Shown here: piece by piece, positions 35,518 to 44,424 of the stretch | How the letters are laid out: every line of letters starts with the position of its first letter | How positions within the stretch are numbered: position 1 is the stretch's first letter | Assembly (NCBI GenBank): GCA_002347265.1 | Contig: DDYB01000019.1 | Location: 86,103 to 150,102, forward strand | Source: Desulfobacteraceae bacterium UBA2245 | GTDB lineage: Bacteria; Desulfobacterota; Desulfobacteria; Desulfobacterales; UBA2245 | Length of the DNA stretch: 64,000 nucleotides | Direction of reading: 5' to 3' | The notes under the pieces: model-generated | What the model was told of the DNA's origin: nothing | Database searches by the model: none | Seen by the model: the letters and a program-made list of their open reading frames with translations, nothing else | Position numbers and translations under genes: made by a program

Positions 35518-36780
35518 TCATGGTTGACGGCCGGTCTGCGTTGCGCTTGTCTGTGCCGGCGATTCCTGTCCGGATCTTTCGATGCGCAGTGCCATGCCGG
35601 CCACCGGAACGGCAAGATCCGAGACGATCAGCTGTTCGCCGTCGGCAAGTCCTTGATCGAGGAAAATGCTTTTTTCGTCGCTCCATACGGGTTCCACGAG
35701 CCGGATTTCGAGTCTTAAGTCCGCATTGACGACCCAGATGCGGGAACCGTCCCGAAGCGCGGATCTTGGAATCTCAAAGACGTCTGAGATCTCGATGCCT
35801 TCGATTTCAAGGCGTACGTACTCGCCAAGCAGAAGCGGCGGAAGGCTTAGCGGGTTTGACCGGATGTTGATCGGATCCGGAACCTCGACCAGCAGACGCG
35901 CCAGGCGTCCGTCGGTCTGAAGATCGCTCAGCAGGCGGATTACCGTGCCCCGGCGCTCGCGGCCTTCGGAATAGACGACCCGCGCCGGCGATCCGGGCTG
36001 ACCGGCCTTTCGCGGCGCCTGAATCCATTTCAGACGGCTGACCGCAATGGATGCCTGAATCCAGTATGTGTCGGTTCCCACCAGCGTTGCCAGAGACTCG
36101 CCGGCGGTTGTCTGCGATCCCGTTTCCACGTTCCTGCTTCGAACAACGGCATCAAAGGGGGCCGTAATCCGGGTGCGGTCCAGATCCAGACGGGCCTTTT
36201 CAAGGTCAGCCTCGGCTGCCGCCAGATCCGCGCGGGCCTTTTCAAGGTGTGGCTTTCTCAAAGCCAGGGCTTCATCCAGGGGATCGGCCGGTGCATCGCG
36301 GTTGAGCATTTTCCACTCCCGCCCGGCCACGTCCTGGCGTCCGAGTTCCAGCTGCAGCTCGTAGCGGGCCTCGGTCACGCCGCTTTCCTTCTGAGTGACG
36401 ATCAGCGCGTAATCAGCCGGGTCAATCTGCAAAATCATTTCGCCTTTCCGGATCAGCCCGCCTTCCACAAATTCCGGATGCGCGAAGACGATTTCACCGG
36501 AAACCCGGCTTTTCAAGAGCAGTTCACGGGAAGGAATCACGGTTCCCATGGCCGGCGCCGATACACGCTGAGAACCTTGATGCACGACAATCGTCTGAAC
36601 CAGCGGAACCTGTTTTTCGGGCGCTTTTCGCGGGGCTTCCGGGCCGGTTCGTTTAAGATAGACGGCGCCGGCAATGCCGATGGCCAGTATCAGCAGGGGC
36701 AGAACGATTTTCAGCAGGACGCGCCATCTGCGCCCGGTCGGTTCGTTTCCACCCGCATCTTCAATTTGGTCGGGCTTCAT
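35518..36780 (-). CDS. RND efflux membrane-fusion (adaptor) protein
   Basis: 420 residues. One N-terminal membrane anchor (LLKIVLPLLILAIGIAGAVYL), then the HlyD/AcrA pattern: a lipoyl-like half (LLKSRVSGEIVFAHPEFVEGG), an alpha-helical hairpin rich in Ala, Glu and Arg (about 150-205), and the second lipoyl half (RTRITAPFDAVVRSRNVETGS). It links the pump to the outer membrane channel across the periplasm. It lies 38 bases before the pump gene. Confidence 0.93.
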   Translation of the reverse strand: MKPDQIEDAGGNEPTGRRWRVLLKIVLPLLILAIGIAGAVYLKRTGPEAPRKAPEKQVPLVQTIVVHQGSQRVSAPAMGTVIPSRELLLKSRVSGEIVFAHPEFVEGGLIRKGEMILQIDPADYALIVTQKESGVTEARYELQLELGRQDVAGREWKMLNRDAPADPLDEALALRKPHLEKARADLAAAEADLEKARLDLDRTRITAPFDAVVRSRNVETGSQTTAGESLATLVGTDTYWIQASIAVSRLKWIQAPRKAGQPGSPARVVYSEGRERRGTVIRLLSDLQTDGRLARLLVEVPDPINIRSNPLSLPPLLLGEYVRLEIEGIEISDVFEIPRSALRDGSRIWVVNADLRLEIRLVEPVWSDEKSIFLDQGLADGEQLIVSDLAVPVAGMALRIERSGQESPAQTSATQTGRQP

Positions 36781-36801
36781 GCCTTGTCTTTCAAAAAAAT
36801 A

Positions 36802-38208
36802 TCATCCTTTTGAGCCGGCGTCCGGGGGCAGCGATCGGGTCCAGACGCCGCCCAGCGCCCGGTGAAGGTTGATGCGATTGATAAAAAGCTCCGTGCGCTT
36901 CGAAACCAGATCCCGTTCCAGTCTCTGAACCGCCAGGAGCTGGGCCAGTACGGGCAGGTAATCATTAAGCCCCTTTCTGTAGCGCTCCCGGGCCTCATTC
37001 AGCGCGCTGCTTGCGGCGTCGATTTCCCGTTCAAGCCCTTCGATGTGCCGGCGCTGTCCAACCTCGCCGGCAAGGGCGTCTTCCACTTCCTTGACAGCCG
37101 TCAACACCGTTTCCCGAAAAGCAGCCAGATTTTCAGCCGCCGCCGCTTCAGAGCGGTCCACCTCGGCGGAACGCTTTTGCCCGTCCAGGATCGGGGCGGT
37201 CAGATTGCCCGCAAGGCCGATCAGCCAGTTGTCAAAGACCCGGACGATTTCCTCTCCGCCGTAAACCGCCCGCGCCGTCAGGCTGATGGCCGGGAGACGG
37301 TCGGCGCGGGCCACGGCCGTGTCCCAGTCCGCCGACTCGAGCCGCAGGCCGGCCGCACGCACATCCGGTCTTGAGAGGAGAAGATCGGCGGGAAGCCCGG
37401 CTGCAGGAGTCTGCGCAGGAATCGGCAGTTCCTGCCGGTTGATTTGAAGCTGCGTACGTGCAGGTTTTCCCAGCAGCAGGGCCATTTCATGCATCAACAG
37501 CTGTTCGTCATATTCCACCAGCGGAATTTCCGCCCGGACCTGTTCCACCAGCTGACGCTGCTGATACACGTCCAGGGCCGAGGCCATGGCTTTGCGGAAA
37601 CGAAGCTCAACGAGTTCCAGATAAGTTTCGTTGGTCTTGAGCTGTTTTTCCAGAAGACTGTTCTGCATTCTTCGAGAGATGATATTCGCCCAGCGGATTG
37701 CCACCTCTGCGGCCAGGGTTACGGCGGCTGCATTGAGATCCTCACGGACGGCGCCCGCTTCCAGATTCGCGGCCTCCTGTTGCGAGCGGATTTTTCCCCA
37801 CAGATCCAGTTCGTAACTGCTCATCAGTCCCACGGAATACTCTCTTGCCGTACGGGAGCTGTTTGCGCTGCTTCGGGAATGGGCCGCATCCGCAACTCCG
37901 GTCAGATCCGGATAAATTCCGGATCCTGCCTGAACGGCGATTGACCGGGCCTGGGCAAGACGCGCCCAGGCCTTTTTCAGCGTCAGATTATCGGAAAACG
38001 CGGATTGAATCAGCGCATTCAACTCCGGGTCCGAAAATTCCTCCCACCACCGCAGCGCAGGGTCGCGGTCTCCCGGATAAAGGGAAAAAGCGGGAGGAAG
38101 TTCTCCTTCCGGGGACAACCGGGTTTCCGGCGCAAAAGGACTGCACGATGCCAGAAAAAGAACGGCGGCCGCCATGGCAAGAACCGGTATGAACGAAGGG
38201 ATTTTCAT
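36802..38208 (-). CDS. RND efflux outer-membrane lipoprotein (NodT/TolC type)
   Basis: 468 residues. The signal peptide ends in a lipobox (FLASC, Cys about 22), so it is a lipoprotein. Two OEP repeats follow, with the typical PDLTGVADAAHSRSSAN and SYELDLWGKIRSQQEAANLE early on and DVRAAGLRLESADWDTAVARAD in the second half. It forms the trimeric exit channel of the efflux system and is first in the operon, 21 bases ahead of the adaptor gene. Confidence 0.93.
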   Translation of the reverse strand: MKIPSFIPVLAMAAAVLFLASCSPFAPETRLSPEGELPPAFSLYPGDRDPALRWWEEFSDPELNALIQSAFSDNLTLKKAWARLAQARSIAVQAGSGIYPDLTGVADAAHSRSSANSSRTAREYSVGLMSSYELDLWGKIRSQQEAANLEAGAVREDLNAAAVTLAAEVAIRWANIISRRMQNSLLEKQLKTNETYLELVELRFRKAMASALDVYQQRQLVEQVRAEIPLVEYDEQLLMHEMALLLGKPARTQLQINRQELPIPAQTPAAGLPADLLLSRPDVRAAGLRLESADWDTAVARADRLPAISLTARAVYGGEEIVRVFDNWLIGLAGNLTAPILDGQKRSAEVDRSEAAAAENLAAFRETVLTAVKEVEDALAGEVGQRRHIEGLEREIDAASSALNEARERYRKGLNDYLPVLAQLLAVQRLERDLVSKRTELFINRINLHRALGGVWTRSLPPDAGSKG

Positions 38209-38559
38209 GAATTCAAATATGTTTTTCTTCCGCCGTTGATTTTTCCCGTAAGTTAAAAAAAGGGTGGAAATAAGGGGCGTGCTTCATACCCTGTCAGGCG
38301 CATCGGCGCAGGTCCGAACTGGCCGGCCGCCTCATCGCGGTTCGTTCAGGTCAGGACGCCCCTTCAAAAAATCAGGTGCATCATATAGGAAGTTTCATCT
38401 GTGATCAACCGGCAAACGACCGGGCCGGAAGCGGAATGGAAAACCGGTTTTCAGGGGGTCTTTGCGCCGAAAAAGCGAAGCTGGATGGAATTTTCCCCAA
38501 TCCGGCTGAAAATTTGATATCTTTCCCCAGGATCAATCTTATTCATTCGGGAGGCAAAC
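38209..38559. other. Divergent region with a 9-bp inverted repeat
   Basis: About 350 bases with no gene. AAGGGGCGT (38272-38280) and ACGCCCCTT (38356-38364) form an exact inverted repeat with 75 bases between. It lies 64-156 bases upstream of the efflux operon and could be a regulator site pair or a leader structure. Confidence 0.45.
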
Positions 38560-39237
38560 ATGAAAATCATCAGCTTGCTGGGAAGCCCGCGCGGTTTGAA
38601 AGGGAACACCGGGCGGTTGCTGCGAATCGTTTTAAATGGGGCGGAAAGTCAGGGCGCTGAAACCGAAATTATTCCGCTGAAAGGAGACTCCGTTCTGCCC
38701 TGCAGAGGATGCGATGTCTGCCATCAGAAGGGTGTTTGCGTTCAGAAAGATGATTTTGAGGCCATTAAAAATAAAATTTTCAAAGCCGACGGGCTGGTTC
38801 TGGCCAGTCCCAATTACATCTTCGGCGTCAGCGCTCAGCTCAAGGCATTCATGGACCGATGCTGCGGAATCATCCATTGCATGGGGTTTGAAGGGAAATA
38901 CGGCGCATCGGTTATCACCTCCGGCGGCGGCGATGAAGTGCCGATTGCCGAATTCATGAATCATTTTCTGACGATCACGGGCATAGTTCCGGTGGGCGCC
39001 GTATGGGCGACCATGGGCTCTATATCAGGGGATGATTTCCCGCAGGAGATTCGGACAAGGGCCTTTGATCTGGGCAAAAAAATCGTAACCGACTGGAAGA
39101 ACCAGGAAAAGCCCGAAAGCACGGCGCTTGAAATGGATGCCTTTTATCGGCGCATGAAGCGGCTGATGATTTTTCGAAAGGATCAATGGCCGTATGAGTA
39201 CGATTACTGGGTCAGGCACCGGAATCTTTCAAATTGA
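38560..39237 (+). CDS. Iron-sulfur flavoprotein of the NADPH-dependent FMN reductase family
   Basis: 225 residues with a flavodoxin-like fold. The phosphate loop is GSPRGLKGNTGRL. The cluster-binding CRGCDVCHQKGVC (CX2CX2CX4C) starts near residue 48 and is followed by the usual DDFEAIKNKIFKADGLVLASPNYIFGVSA. Proteins of this type carry FMN and one [4Fe-4S] cluster and move electrons in anaerobes, often with no known partner. GGGAGG lies five bases before the ATG. It appears to be a single-gene unit, convergent with the HDOD gene. Confidence 0.9.
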   Translation: MKIISLLGSPRGLKGNTGRLLRIVLNGAESQGAETEIIPLKGDSVLPCRGCDVCHQKGVCVQKDDFEAIKNKIFKADGLVLASPNYIFGVSAQLKAFMDRCCGIIHCMGFEGKYGASVITSGGGDEVPIAEFMNHFLTITGIVPVGAVWATMGSISGDDFPQEIRTRAFDLGKKIVTDWKNQEKPESTALEMDAFYRRMKRLMIFRKDQWPYEYDYWVRHRNLSN

Positions 39238-39311
39238 CCCGTTCCGAATGCCCGAAGCAAAGGCCCGGCACGCCGAATGAAAAATTCCAAAAGGCCGGAA
39301 CAGAAGACCGT

Positions 39312-40613
39312 CTAAACCCGCTTTTCAAGGACCTTGCGGAAAAAGGCCGGAAAGATATGCATTTCTTTTTTCAGTTTCGGAACAATGCCTTTTTCAATCA
39401 GTTCATCCAATGACATTTTCGGCAAATTCAGCAGGGCCTTGTAGGCCGGCAAAAAAACCGGGGCCGGATTCTTCTTTCCCATCATGTTCTCGTAACACAG
39501 ATGCGCCAGATAAAGTATCGCCACATTCTGCCGAAGGTCCGGGGGGATGTTTTCGGGAGTTGAAAAATCCGGGTAAAACTGAAACCGGACCGTGTCGCAG
39601 ATAACGGGCGGAAGCTTCCATTTGGAAAGCAGAAGCCCGCCGAGCTGGGCGGAATCCAGGCTGTCGATCAGCATTGTCAAACGGGAATTTTGCTTTTTGA
39701 GCAGCAGAACCACGCTTTGGCCCACATCATGAAGCAGGCCGATGGTTCTGAGCTGGGCCGGATGTCCGGTGCGCGTTTCCAGAGCAATGGCCAGAACGAT
39801 TCGCGATATGGCGGTTGAATGGGCGTAAAGCTCCATGAACTGGGGCAGATCCGGCATGGTCATCCTGAAGCCGATGGCTACCAGAATGTTGTGCAGTTCA
39901 TTGAGGCCCAGCAGCATGACGGCCTGGTTGATATCCTGAATCTTCTGCGAAAAACCGTACAGAGGCGAGTTGACGACCTTCAGGATGTTTGCCGCCATCG
40001 AAGGATCCTGCTGAACCCTTGATACGATTTCCGTATGCGATACGCCGTCGTCCAGCAATTTCTCGGTCAAATCATAGACAAAAGCCGGAAGCCGGGGAAT
40101 TTTGCCGAGAATGTCCTGGACAAATTCCTGCCGCTCGTAATCTGAATAATGCCGGATCTGCCGGTCTAACAGTACATCCTGAAGCCGGATGTTTTGTCCG
40201 GAGATGGTTTCGCATTCATTCAGACATTTTTCGATGACCTGCGCGCTGAACTGATGAATTTTTTCCCAGAAGAACCGCCGGCTTTTTTCGCTTAATGTTT
40301 CCAGCCCTATCAGCGGCAGCTGGATCACTGTACCCGGCGAAGACACCTGCACTCGGAATCCCGCCGGCAGGATCACGGATGGACCCTCGAAGTGAAAGGC
40401 GTCCGCGGGCCGGTCGGATTTCATAACCTGAATATTCCGGCCTGCAACGATATAAACAGCCGGGAACTTGTCGGATTTCAGGATAGCTTGCTGATTGTCG
40501 GAAAGTACCTGGATAGACGCGGACTGATAGAGCTTGACGATGTCCTGTTCATCTAAGTGGCCGCCGAAAAATGCATCCAATTTTTGATCGGAAGTAAATG
40601 ATTCCATGGGCAT
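39312..40613 (-). CDS. HDOD-domain signalling protein
   Basis: About 433 residues. An N-terminal region of about 120 residues (LYQSASIQVLSDNQQAIL ... VSSPGTVIQLPLIGLETL) looks like a weakly conserved cyclic-nucleotide-type barrel. It is followed by an HDOD domain (LPAFVYDLTEKLLDD, DPSMAANILKVVNSPLYGFSQKI, AVMLLGLNELHNILVAIGF, TIGLLHDVGQSVVLLL). HDOD proteins relay signals and lack the full HD catalytic set. The frame stays open to 40841, but the near-consensus promoter at 40647-40675 lies inside that extension, so the start at 40613 (or 40607) is chosen. Confidence 0.86.
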   Translation of the reverse strand: MPMESFTSDQKLDAFFGGHLDEQDIVKLYQSASIQVLSDNQQAILKSDKFPAVYIVAGRNIQVMKSDRPADAFHFEGPSVILPAGFRVQVSSPGTVIQLPLIGLETLSEKSRRFFWEKIHQFSAQVIEKCLNECETISGQNIRLQDVLLDRQIRHYSDYERQEFVQDILGKIPRLPAFVYDLTEKLLDDGVSHTEIVSRVQQDPSMAANILKVVNSPLYGFSQKIQDINQAVMLLGLNELHNILVAIGFRMTMPDLPQFMELYAHSTAISRIVLAIALETRTGHPAQLRTIGLLHDVGQSVVLLLKKQNSRLTMLIDSLDSAQLGGLLLSKWKLPPVICDTVRFQFYPDFSTPENIPPDLRQNVAILYLAHLCYENMMGKKNPAPVFLPAYKALLNLPKMSLDELIEKGIVPKLKKEMHIFPAFFRKVLEKRV

Positions 40614-40646
40614 CTTGATTCTGATGGTTTGCCATCTGATGGATTG

Positions 40647-40675
40647 CTTATAACCGACTCGGCGAAATAAGTCAA
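40647..40675 (-). promoter_or_regulatory. Promoter of the HDOD gene
   Basis: Minus strand: TTGACT at 40675-40670, a 17-base spacer, TATAAG at 40652-40647, giving a start about 25-30 bases before the codon at 40613. It supports the shorter HDOD protein. Confidence 0.65.
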
Positions 40676-40863
40676 AACCATAAGATCGAGAAATTCGGGT
40701 CAGCTTATGAAACAGGGTCTGCCGCAGATCCGCCTGCATATTGCAGCAGCATTCAGAATCTGGATGCAATCGTATTTCAGGATTGATTTTATCGAATTGA
40801 CAAAATCCGACCCCTGAATTAAATCGACGGGGAAAGGTCAACCCGCATCGGAATTCGCGACAT

Positions 40864-42045
40864 ATGGAAACGATCTATTTTGATAATGCGGCCACCTCGT
40901 GGCCGAAACCCGACGCCGTTCTTGCGGCCATGGAGAATTACTTCCGGTTTGTCGGCGCAAGTCCCGGACGCTCCGGTCACCGGCTGTCCATCGAGGCGGG
41001 CCGGGGGGTTTTTGAAACCCGGAATGCCCTGGTCTCGCTTTTCGGAGCCAAAGACCCGCTGAGAATCGTTTTTACCAAAAACGCCACCGAGGCGCTGAAT
41101 ATCGTTATCTTCGGTCTGATTCAACCCGGAGATCACGTGATCGTTTCGAGCATGGAGCACAATTCGGTCATGCGTCCGCTGAGGGCGGCAACAGCCGCTC
41201 TGGAAGCCGACCTGACCGTCATCCCCTGCAACCCGTTCGGCCATCTGGATCCGGAAGATGTCCGGCGCGCCATTCGAAAGAACACCCGCATTGTTTTTCT
41301 CACCCACGCCTCCAATGTAACGGGAACGATCATGCCGGTGGCCGAAGTAGGTCGCATCTGCCGGGAGCACGACGTGCTCTTCTGCGTGGATGCGGCTCAG
41401 AGCGCCGGTGCGGTTCCCATCGATGTGGAGGCGATGAACATCGATCTTCTGGCGTTCACCGGCCACAAGAGCCTGCTGGGGCCCCAGGGCACCGGCGGAC
41501 TTTATGCAAGGAAAGGCATTGATGCCCGGATGCGGCCGCTGATGATGGGCGGAACCGGCAGCCGTTCCGAACACGAACTTCAGCCTGAGTTCATGCCGGA
41601 CAAGTATGAATCCGGCACGCTCAACACCATCGGATTGATCGGGATGGGCGCGGGGGTCAGGGAAATCTGTTCGATCGGCATCGAGAAAATCCGGCAAAGG
41701 GAGCTGGAACTGACCGCCGCCTTCATGGAGGGCGCTTCAGGAATATCCGGTGTCACGGTTTACGGAGATCCGGATCCGAACGGCAGGGTTCCGGTGGTCT
41801 CTTTTAACATCGACGGCATGCGCGCTTCGGATGTCGGGCTGCAGCTCGACGACGCCAACGGGATCATGTGCCGGCCGGGGCTTCACTGCGCTCCTTCGGC
41901 CCATCGAACTCTGGGAACCGCGCCTCACGGAACGGTTCGCTTCAGCTTCGGTTATTTCAACACCCGGGAGCAGATCGATACGGCTTTAAACGCGATTGAG
42001 GCCCTTTCTTTTTCGTCCCGAAGGAAATCATCATGCCCGGCATAG
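40864..42045 (+). CDS. Cysteine desulfurase family protein (TIGR01977 type)
   Basis: 393-residue fold-type I PLP enzyme. It starts METIYFDNAATSWPKPDAV. The PLP lysine is Lys202 in FTGHKSLLGPQGTGG. A C-terminal loop contains GIMCRPGLHCAPSAHRTLG with Cys336 and Cys342, either of which could carry the persulfide or selenide. Because the next gene encodes a DUF3343 Se/S-carrier-like protein, the pair may deliver sulfur or selenium rather than serve general Fe-S assembly, for which no scaffold genes are near. The stop overlaps a 26-codon mini-ORF. Confidence 0.9.
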   Translation: METIYFDNAATSWPKPDAVLAAMENYFRFVGASPGRSGHRLSIEAGRGVFETRNALVSLFGAKDPLRIVFTKNATEALNIVIFGLIQPGDHVIVSSMEHNSVMRPLRAATAALEADLTVIPCNPFGHLDPEDVRRAIRKNTRIVFLTHASNVTGTIMPVAEVGRICREHDVLFCVDAAQSAGAVPIDVEAMNIDLLAFTGHKSLLGPQGTGGLYARKGIDARMRPLMMGGTGSRSEHELQPEFMPDKYESGTLNTIGLIGMGAGVREICSIGIEKIRQRELELTAAFMEGASGISGVTVYGDPDPNGRVPVVSFNIDGMRASDVGLQLDDANGIMCRPGLHCAPSAHRTLGTAPHGTVRFSFGYFNTREQIDTALNAIEALSFSSRRKSSCPA

Positions 42046-42113
42046 TCGATGCGGTGCGTTTCAGCGCCCATATGGACTTTCTTCCCAGCCCCGGCGGACT
42101 GGTGAACCGATGA
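42033..42113 (+). CDS. 26-codon mini-ORF bridging the desulfurase and DUF3343 genes
   Basis: Starts at an ATG seven bases after AAGGA, inside the last codons of the desulfurase gene, and ends in an ATGA overlap with the DUF3343 start. The product would begin MPGIVDAVRFSAHMDFLPSP. It may serve only to carry ribosomes to the DUF3343 start, which lacks its own good ribosome site, or be a remnant. No family recognised. Confidence 0.4.
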   Translation: MPGIVDAVRFSAHMDFLPSPGGLVNR

Positions 42114-42334
42114 GCGGCGACTCATATTGCGTGGCCCTGTTTCAGTCCGTCAACCATACGCTTCTGGCGGAGAAACTGCTCAAGGAGGCAGGCATCGCCA
42201 TCAAGATGATCCCCGTCCCCCGGAATCTGAGTTCGGATTGCGGGGTGTGCATTCGATTTTCTCCCCAGGACCGGCAGGCCGTACAGGAAACTCTGGCGGG
42301 CCGTGTGGAAACCGGCGGCATTCATCCCCTTTGA
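42110..42334 (+). CDS. DUF3343 putative Se/S-carrier protein
   Basis: 74 residues starting MSGDSYCVALFQSVNHTLLAEKLL. It contains IKMIPVPRNLSSDCGVCIRF, the conserved cysteine motif of the DUF3343 family, which is described as selenium/sulfur-carrier-like. The cysteine probably holds a persulfide or selenide received from the neighbouring desulfurase. The ATG at 42110 is in a four-base overlap with the preceding mini-ORF. The frame extends to 41996 but that part overlaps the desulfurase gene and has no family match. Confidence 0.85.
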   Translation: MSGDSYCVALFQSVNHTLLAEKLLKEAGIAIKMIPVPRNLSSDCGVCIRFSPQDRQAVQETLAGRVETGGIHPL

Positions 42335-42346
42335 AAATCAGGTATT

Positions 42347-42646
42347 TTATTCGGGTTCCTGGAAAATCGGGGGCCCGAGTTCTTCAAAACAGAAGTTCTC
42401 AAAAACATTGTGACCGTCGTAGTCCAGCACGCGCAGATCGTCTTCCGGATTCAGATCGCCGGCAATAGTGGTGAAATAGGTGCCGTATTTTTCTCTGACG
42501 AGGTCTAGAGGCGCCTCGTAGGCAATAAATTTCCGGACCCCCTTTGAGGCGAGTTTTTTGATGATCTTGTCGTCGGCAAGCGAATCAAAGGTAGTGAGAA
42601 TCAGAATCGGTCCTGTGCCTGTAAAAAAAATTCCGGCTTTCATCAT
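42347..42646 (-). CDS. Conserved-looking 99-residue cytosolic protein
   Basis: Starts MMKAGIFFTGTGPILILTTF and continues with DSLADDKIIKKLASKGVRKFIAYEAPLDLVREKYG, an alternating beta-alpha pattern ending in an acidic tail. No signal peptide or membrane helix. AGAGGA lies five to eight bases before the two adjacent ATGs (42646, 42643). I do not recognise its function. It is convergent with the DUF3343 gene. Confidence 0.7.
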   Translation of the reverse strand: MMKAGIFFTGTGPILILTTFDSLADDKIIKKLASKGVRKFIAYEAPLDLVREKYGTYFTTIAGDLNPEDDLRVLDYDGHNVFENFCFEELGPPIFQEPE

Positions 42647-43053
42647 CCATTTCCTCTCGTTATAGAATTGTTATATCCGCTCACTCATGCCGACGGCTCT
42701 CCGGCAAACCGTCCGAAAAAGGGTCGGAAAATGAGATCGTCCGCGGTGAAAGGCCCCGGTGTCCGGGCCGGGACAGGCAGGTGATCTGGGCCTTCGGAAT
42801 CGCCCGAACGATGCTTCCGATAACGCCTGAACCCCCTGGCGCCGGTCCGGAAATAACGATGGGATTTTCAGCTGAATTGCCTTTTCCCGGGTCGGATGGA
42901 CGGTTGCCGCCGTTTGCCATTCTATATCACGATTGAGGTTTTCCTGGCTACCGGCAAGTGATCGGACAGGAAAAAAAAGAAAACCCGATGTCCGGAAATC
43001 CGTGCATCGGGCCCAATTTTCTGGCTTGTTTCGAACAGGAAAACGATCAACGC
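42647..43053. other. Gap with no convincing gene
   Basis: A minus frame of 79 codons (42681-42920) is Gly/Pro/Ser-rich and lacks a ribosome site near its ATG, so it is not called. Nothing else is visible. Confidence 0.35.
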
Positions 43054-43350
43054 CTACTCGTTATTGTCGTCCAGCAGGTACTTGTAGTCTGTGGCGGATT
43101 CGGTATCCGGAACGTCGTAGGTTGCAACGTCGATCATCAGCCCCTGGTCGCCTTCGGAAATGGCGCCGGTGACCTCGACTTTCTCGTTTTCAAGATAAAA
43201 CAGCTCGTTTCCTTTTTTGCTCGGAACGACCGTATATACGGCGCCTGCAGTGAGAATGCGGATGGTCATCGTATCGTCCGCTTCGTTCCAATTCAGAACC
43301 TGAACGGTTCCGGCGATGGTGGTCGGTTCATAAATCGCATATCTTTGCAT
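43054..43350 (-). CDS. 98-residue acidic protein of unknown function
   Basis: Starts MQRYAIYEPTTIAGTVQVLN. It is beta-rich throughout (TMTIRILTAGAVYTVVPSKKG, LFYLENEKVEVTGAISEGDQG, LMIDVATYDV), a pattern like a small OB-type barrel, and ends in a very acidic tail. AAAGGA precedes the ATG by about ten bases. There is no recognised family and no catalytic motif. Confidence 0.68.
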   Translation of the reverse strand: MQRYAIYEPTTIAGTVQVLNWNEADDTMTIRILTAGAVYTVVPSKKGNELFYLENEKVEVTGAISEGDQGLMIDVATYDVPDTESATDYKYLLDDNNE

Positions 43351-43736
43351 TCAGGATTTTTCCTTTCTGTAAAAGGCGGATGGTTCCGGCGCTTGCGTAA
43401 ATACGGGAATACCGTGTTTACCCCTTTCCGATAGGTTGAGCGGCATATTCCGCTCTCAGCAGAAGAGCGCCATGAAGGGATCTGCAAGCATGGCCGGTTT
43501 TGCGAACGTCGCTGGCAGAAGCCCTGTCTGTATTTATAACATTTTGATATAAAATGAAATATTAAAATCGGGGATTTTTTGCCGGAATCCCGGGTTTTCT
43601 GGACAGGGCTGGTGCTTCGGCGGTTTCAATGTCTGTAACCGCGGTCAAAGCCGCGCGTCAAAGAAAAATTTTGCTTCACCGGACGGTGAAAAATCGGAAT
43701 GCGGATGTTCCGGGTCGCGCCGGTTGTGAATTCAGA
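43351..43736. other. Gap with no convincing gene
   Basis: About 386 bases. There is an AT-rich stretch (43530-43575) that might hold a promoter, but no clear element or gene is seen. Confidence 0.3.
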
Positions 43737-44351
43737 TCAGAGATAAGGAGAGATGACCTCCCGGAACCGGGTCGCAATGATCCGGTATCCGGCGTCATTC
43801 GGGTGAATGGGATCACTCATGAGGCCGGCATTGCCGAATACGTCCTTATAGATATTCGGAACAATCAATGATCCGGTTTCCCGGGCCAGTTGTTTGTATT
43901 CCTTTTCCAGTTCCCCGCCCCACAGGGGAATCTTGATGCCGCCGATCACGACCAGAGCCCCCTGATCCTGAATCTTCCCGATGATCTGCCTCAGGTTTTC
44001 AAAGGCCGTGTTCCGGGGAAGACGGTTTTTAAAGTCGTTTCCTCCCAGGGTGACGAGCACGATCCGCGGAGATCTGGACAGAACATCGTCCTGAAGGCGG
44101 ACGAGCGCATCCGCCGTGACGTCGCCCGGCCGACCGGCATTGATGACCGGCAGGGATATCATGCCGGACAACTGGGCGGGATAGTCCATGCCGGGACTTG
44201 CGCCGATTCCCGACGTCAGGCTGTCCCCAAAACAGATGATGTTTTCCCCGGTCGGCGAAGGATTTCGAATCGCCGGCACCTGGGGCAGAAACATCCGGAT
44301 GAGAAAAAATAAAACGCCGCAGTAAAGAACCGTCAGAAAGAACCGTTTCAT
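43737..44351 (-). CDS. SGNH/GDSL-family esterase (TesA-like)
   Basis: 204 residues. An N-terminal hydrophobic segment (FFLTVLYCGVLFFLIRMFLP) acts as signal or anchor. The SGNH blocks follow: IICFGDSLTSGIG (nucleophile Ser), GRPGDVT, VTLGGNDFKNRL and DPIHPNDAGYR (Asp and His). It would hydrolyse lipid or thio-ester substrates in the periplasm, as TesA/arylesterase does. The exact substrate is unknown. It lies 73 bases downstream of prfC on the same strand. Confidence 0.9.
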   Translation of the reverse strand: MKRFFLTVLYCGVLFFLIRMFLPQVPAIRNPSPTGENIICFGDSLTSGIGASPGMDYPAQLSGMISLPVINAGRPGDVTADALVRLQDDVLSRSPRIVLVTLGGNDFKNRLPRNTAFENLRQIIGKIQDQGALVVIGGIKIPLWGGELEKEYKQLARETGSLIVPNIYKDVFGNAGLMSDPIHPNDAGYRIIATRFREVISPYL

Positions 44352-44424
44352 CTATCGTTCCAGAATGCTGTAAAATTAATGGATAGCCGGCGAGCTGCCG
44401 CGCCGGAGTGAATACATTCGGAAT

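Noticed and set aside
40614..40841. N-terminal extension of the HDOD protein
   Set aside because: A near-consensus promoter (40647-40675) lies inside it and the residues have no domain match.
42681..42920. 79-codon minus-strand frame rich in Gly, Pro and Ser
   Set aside because: No ribosome site close to the ATG and no recognisable motif.
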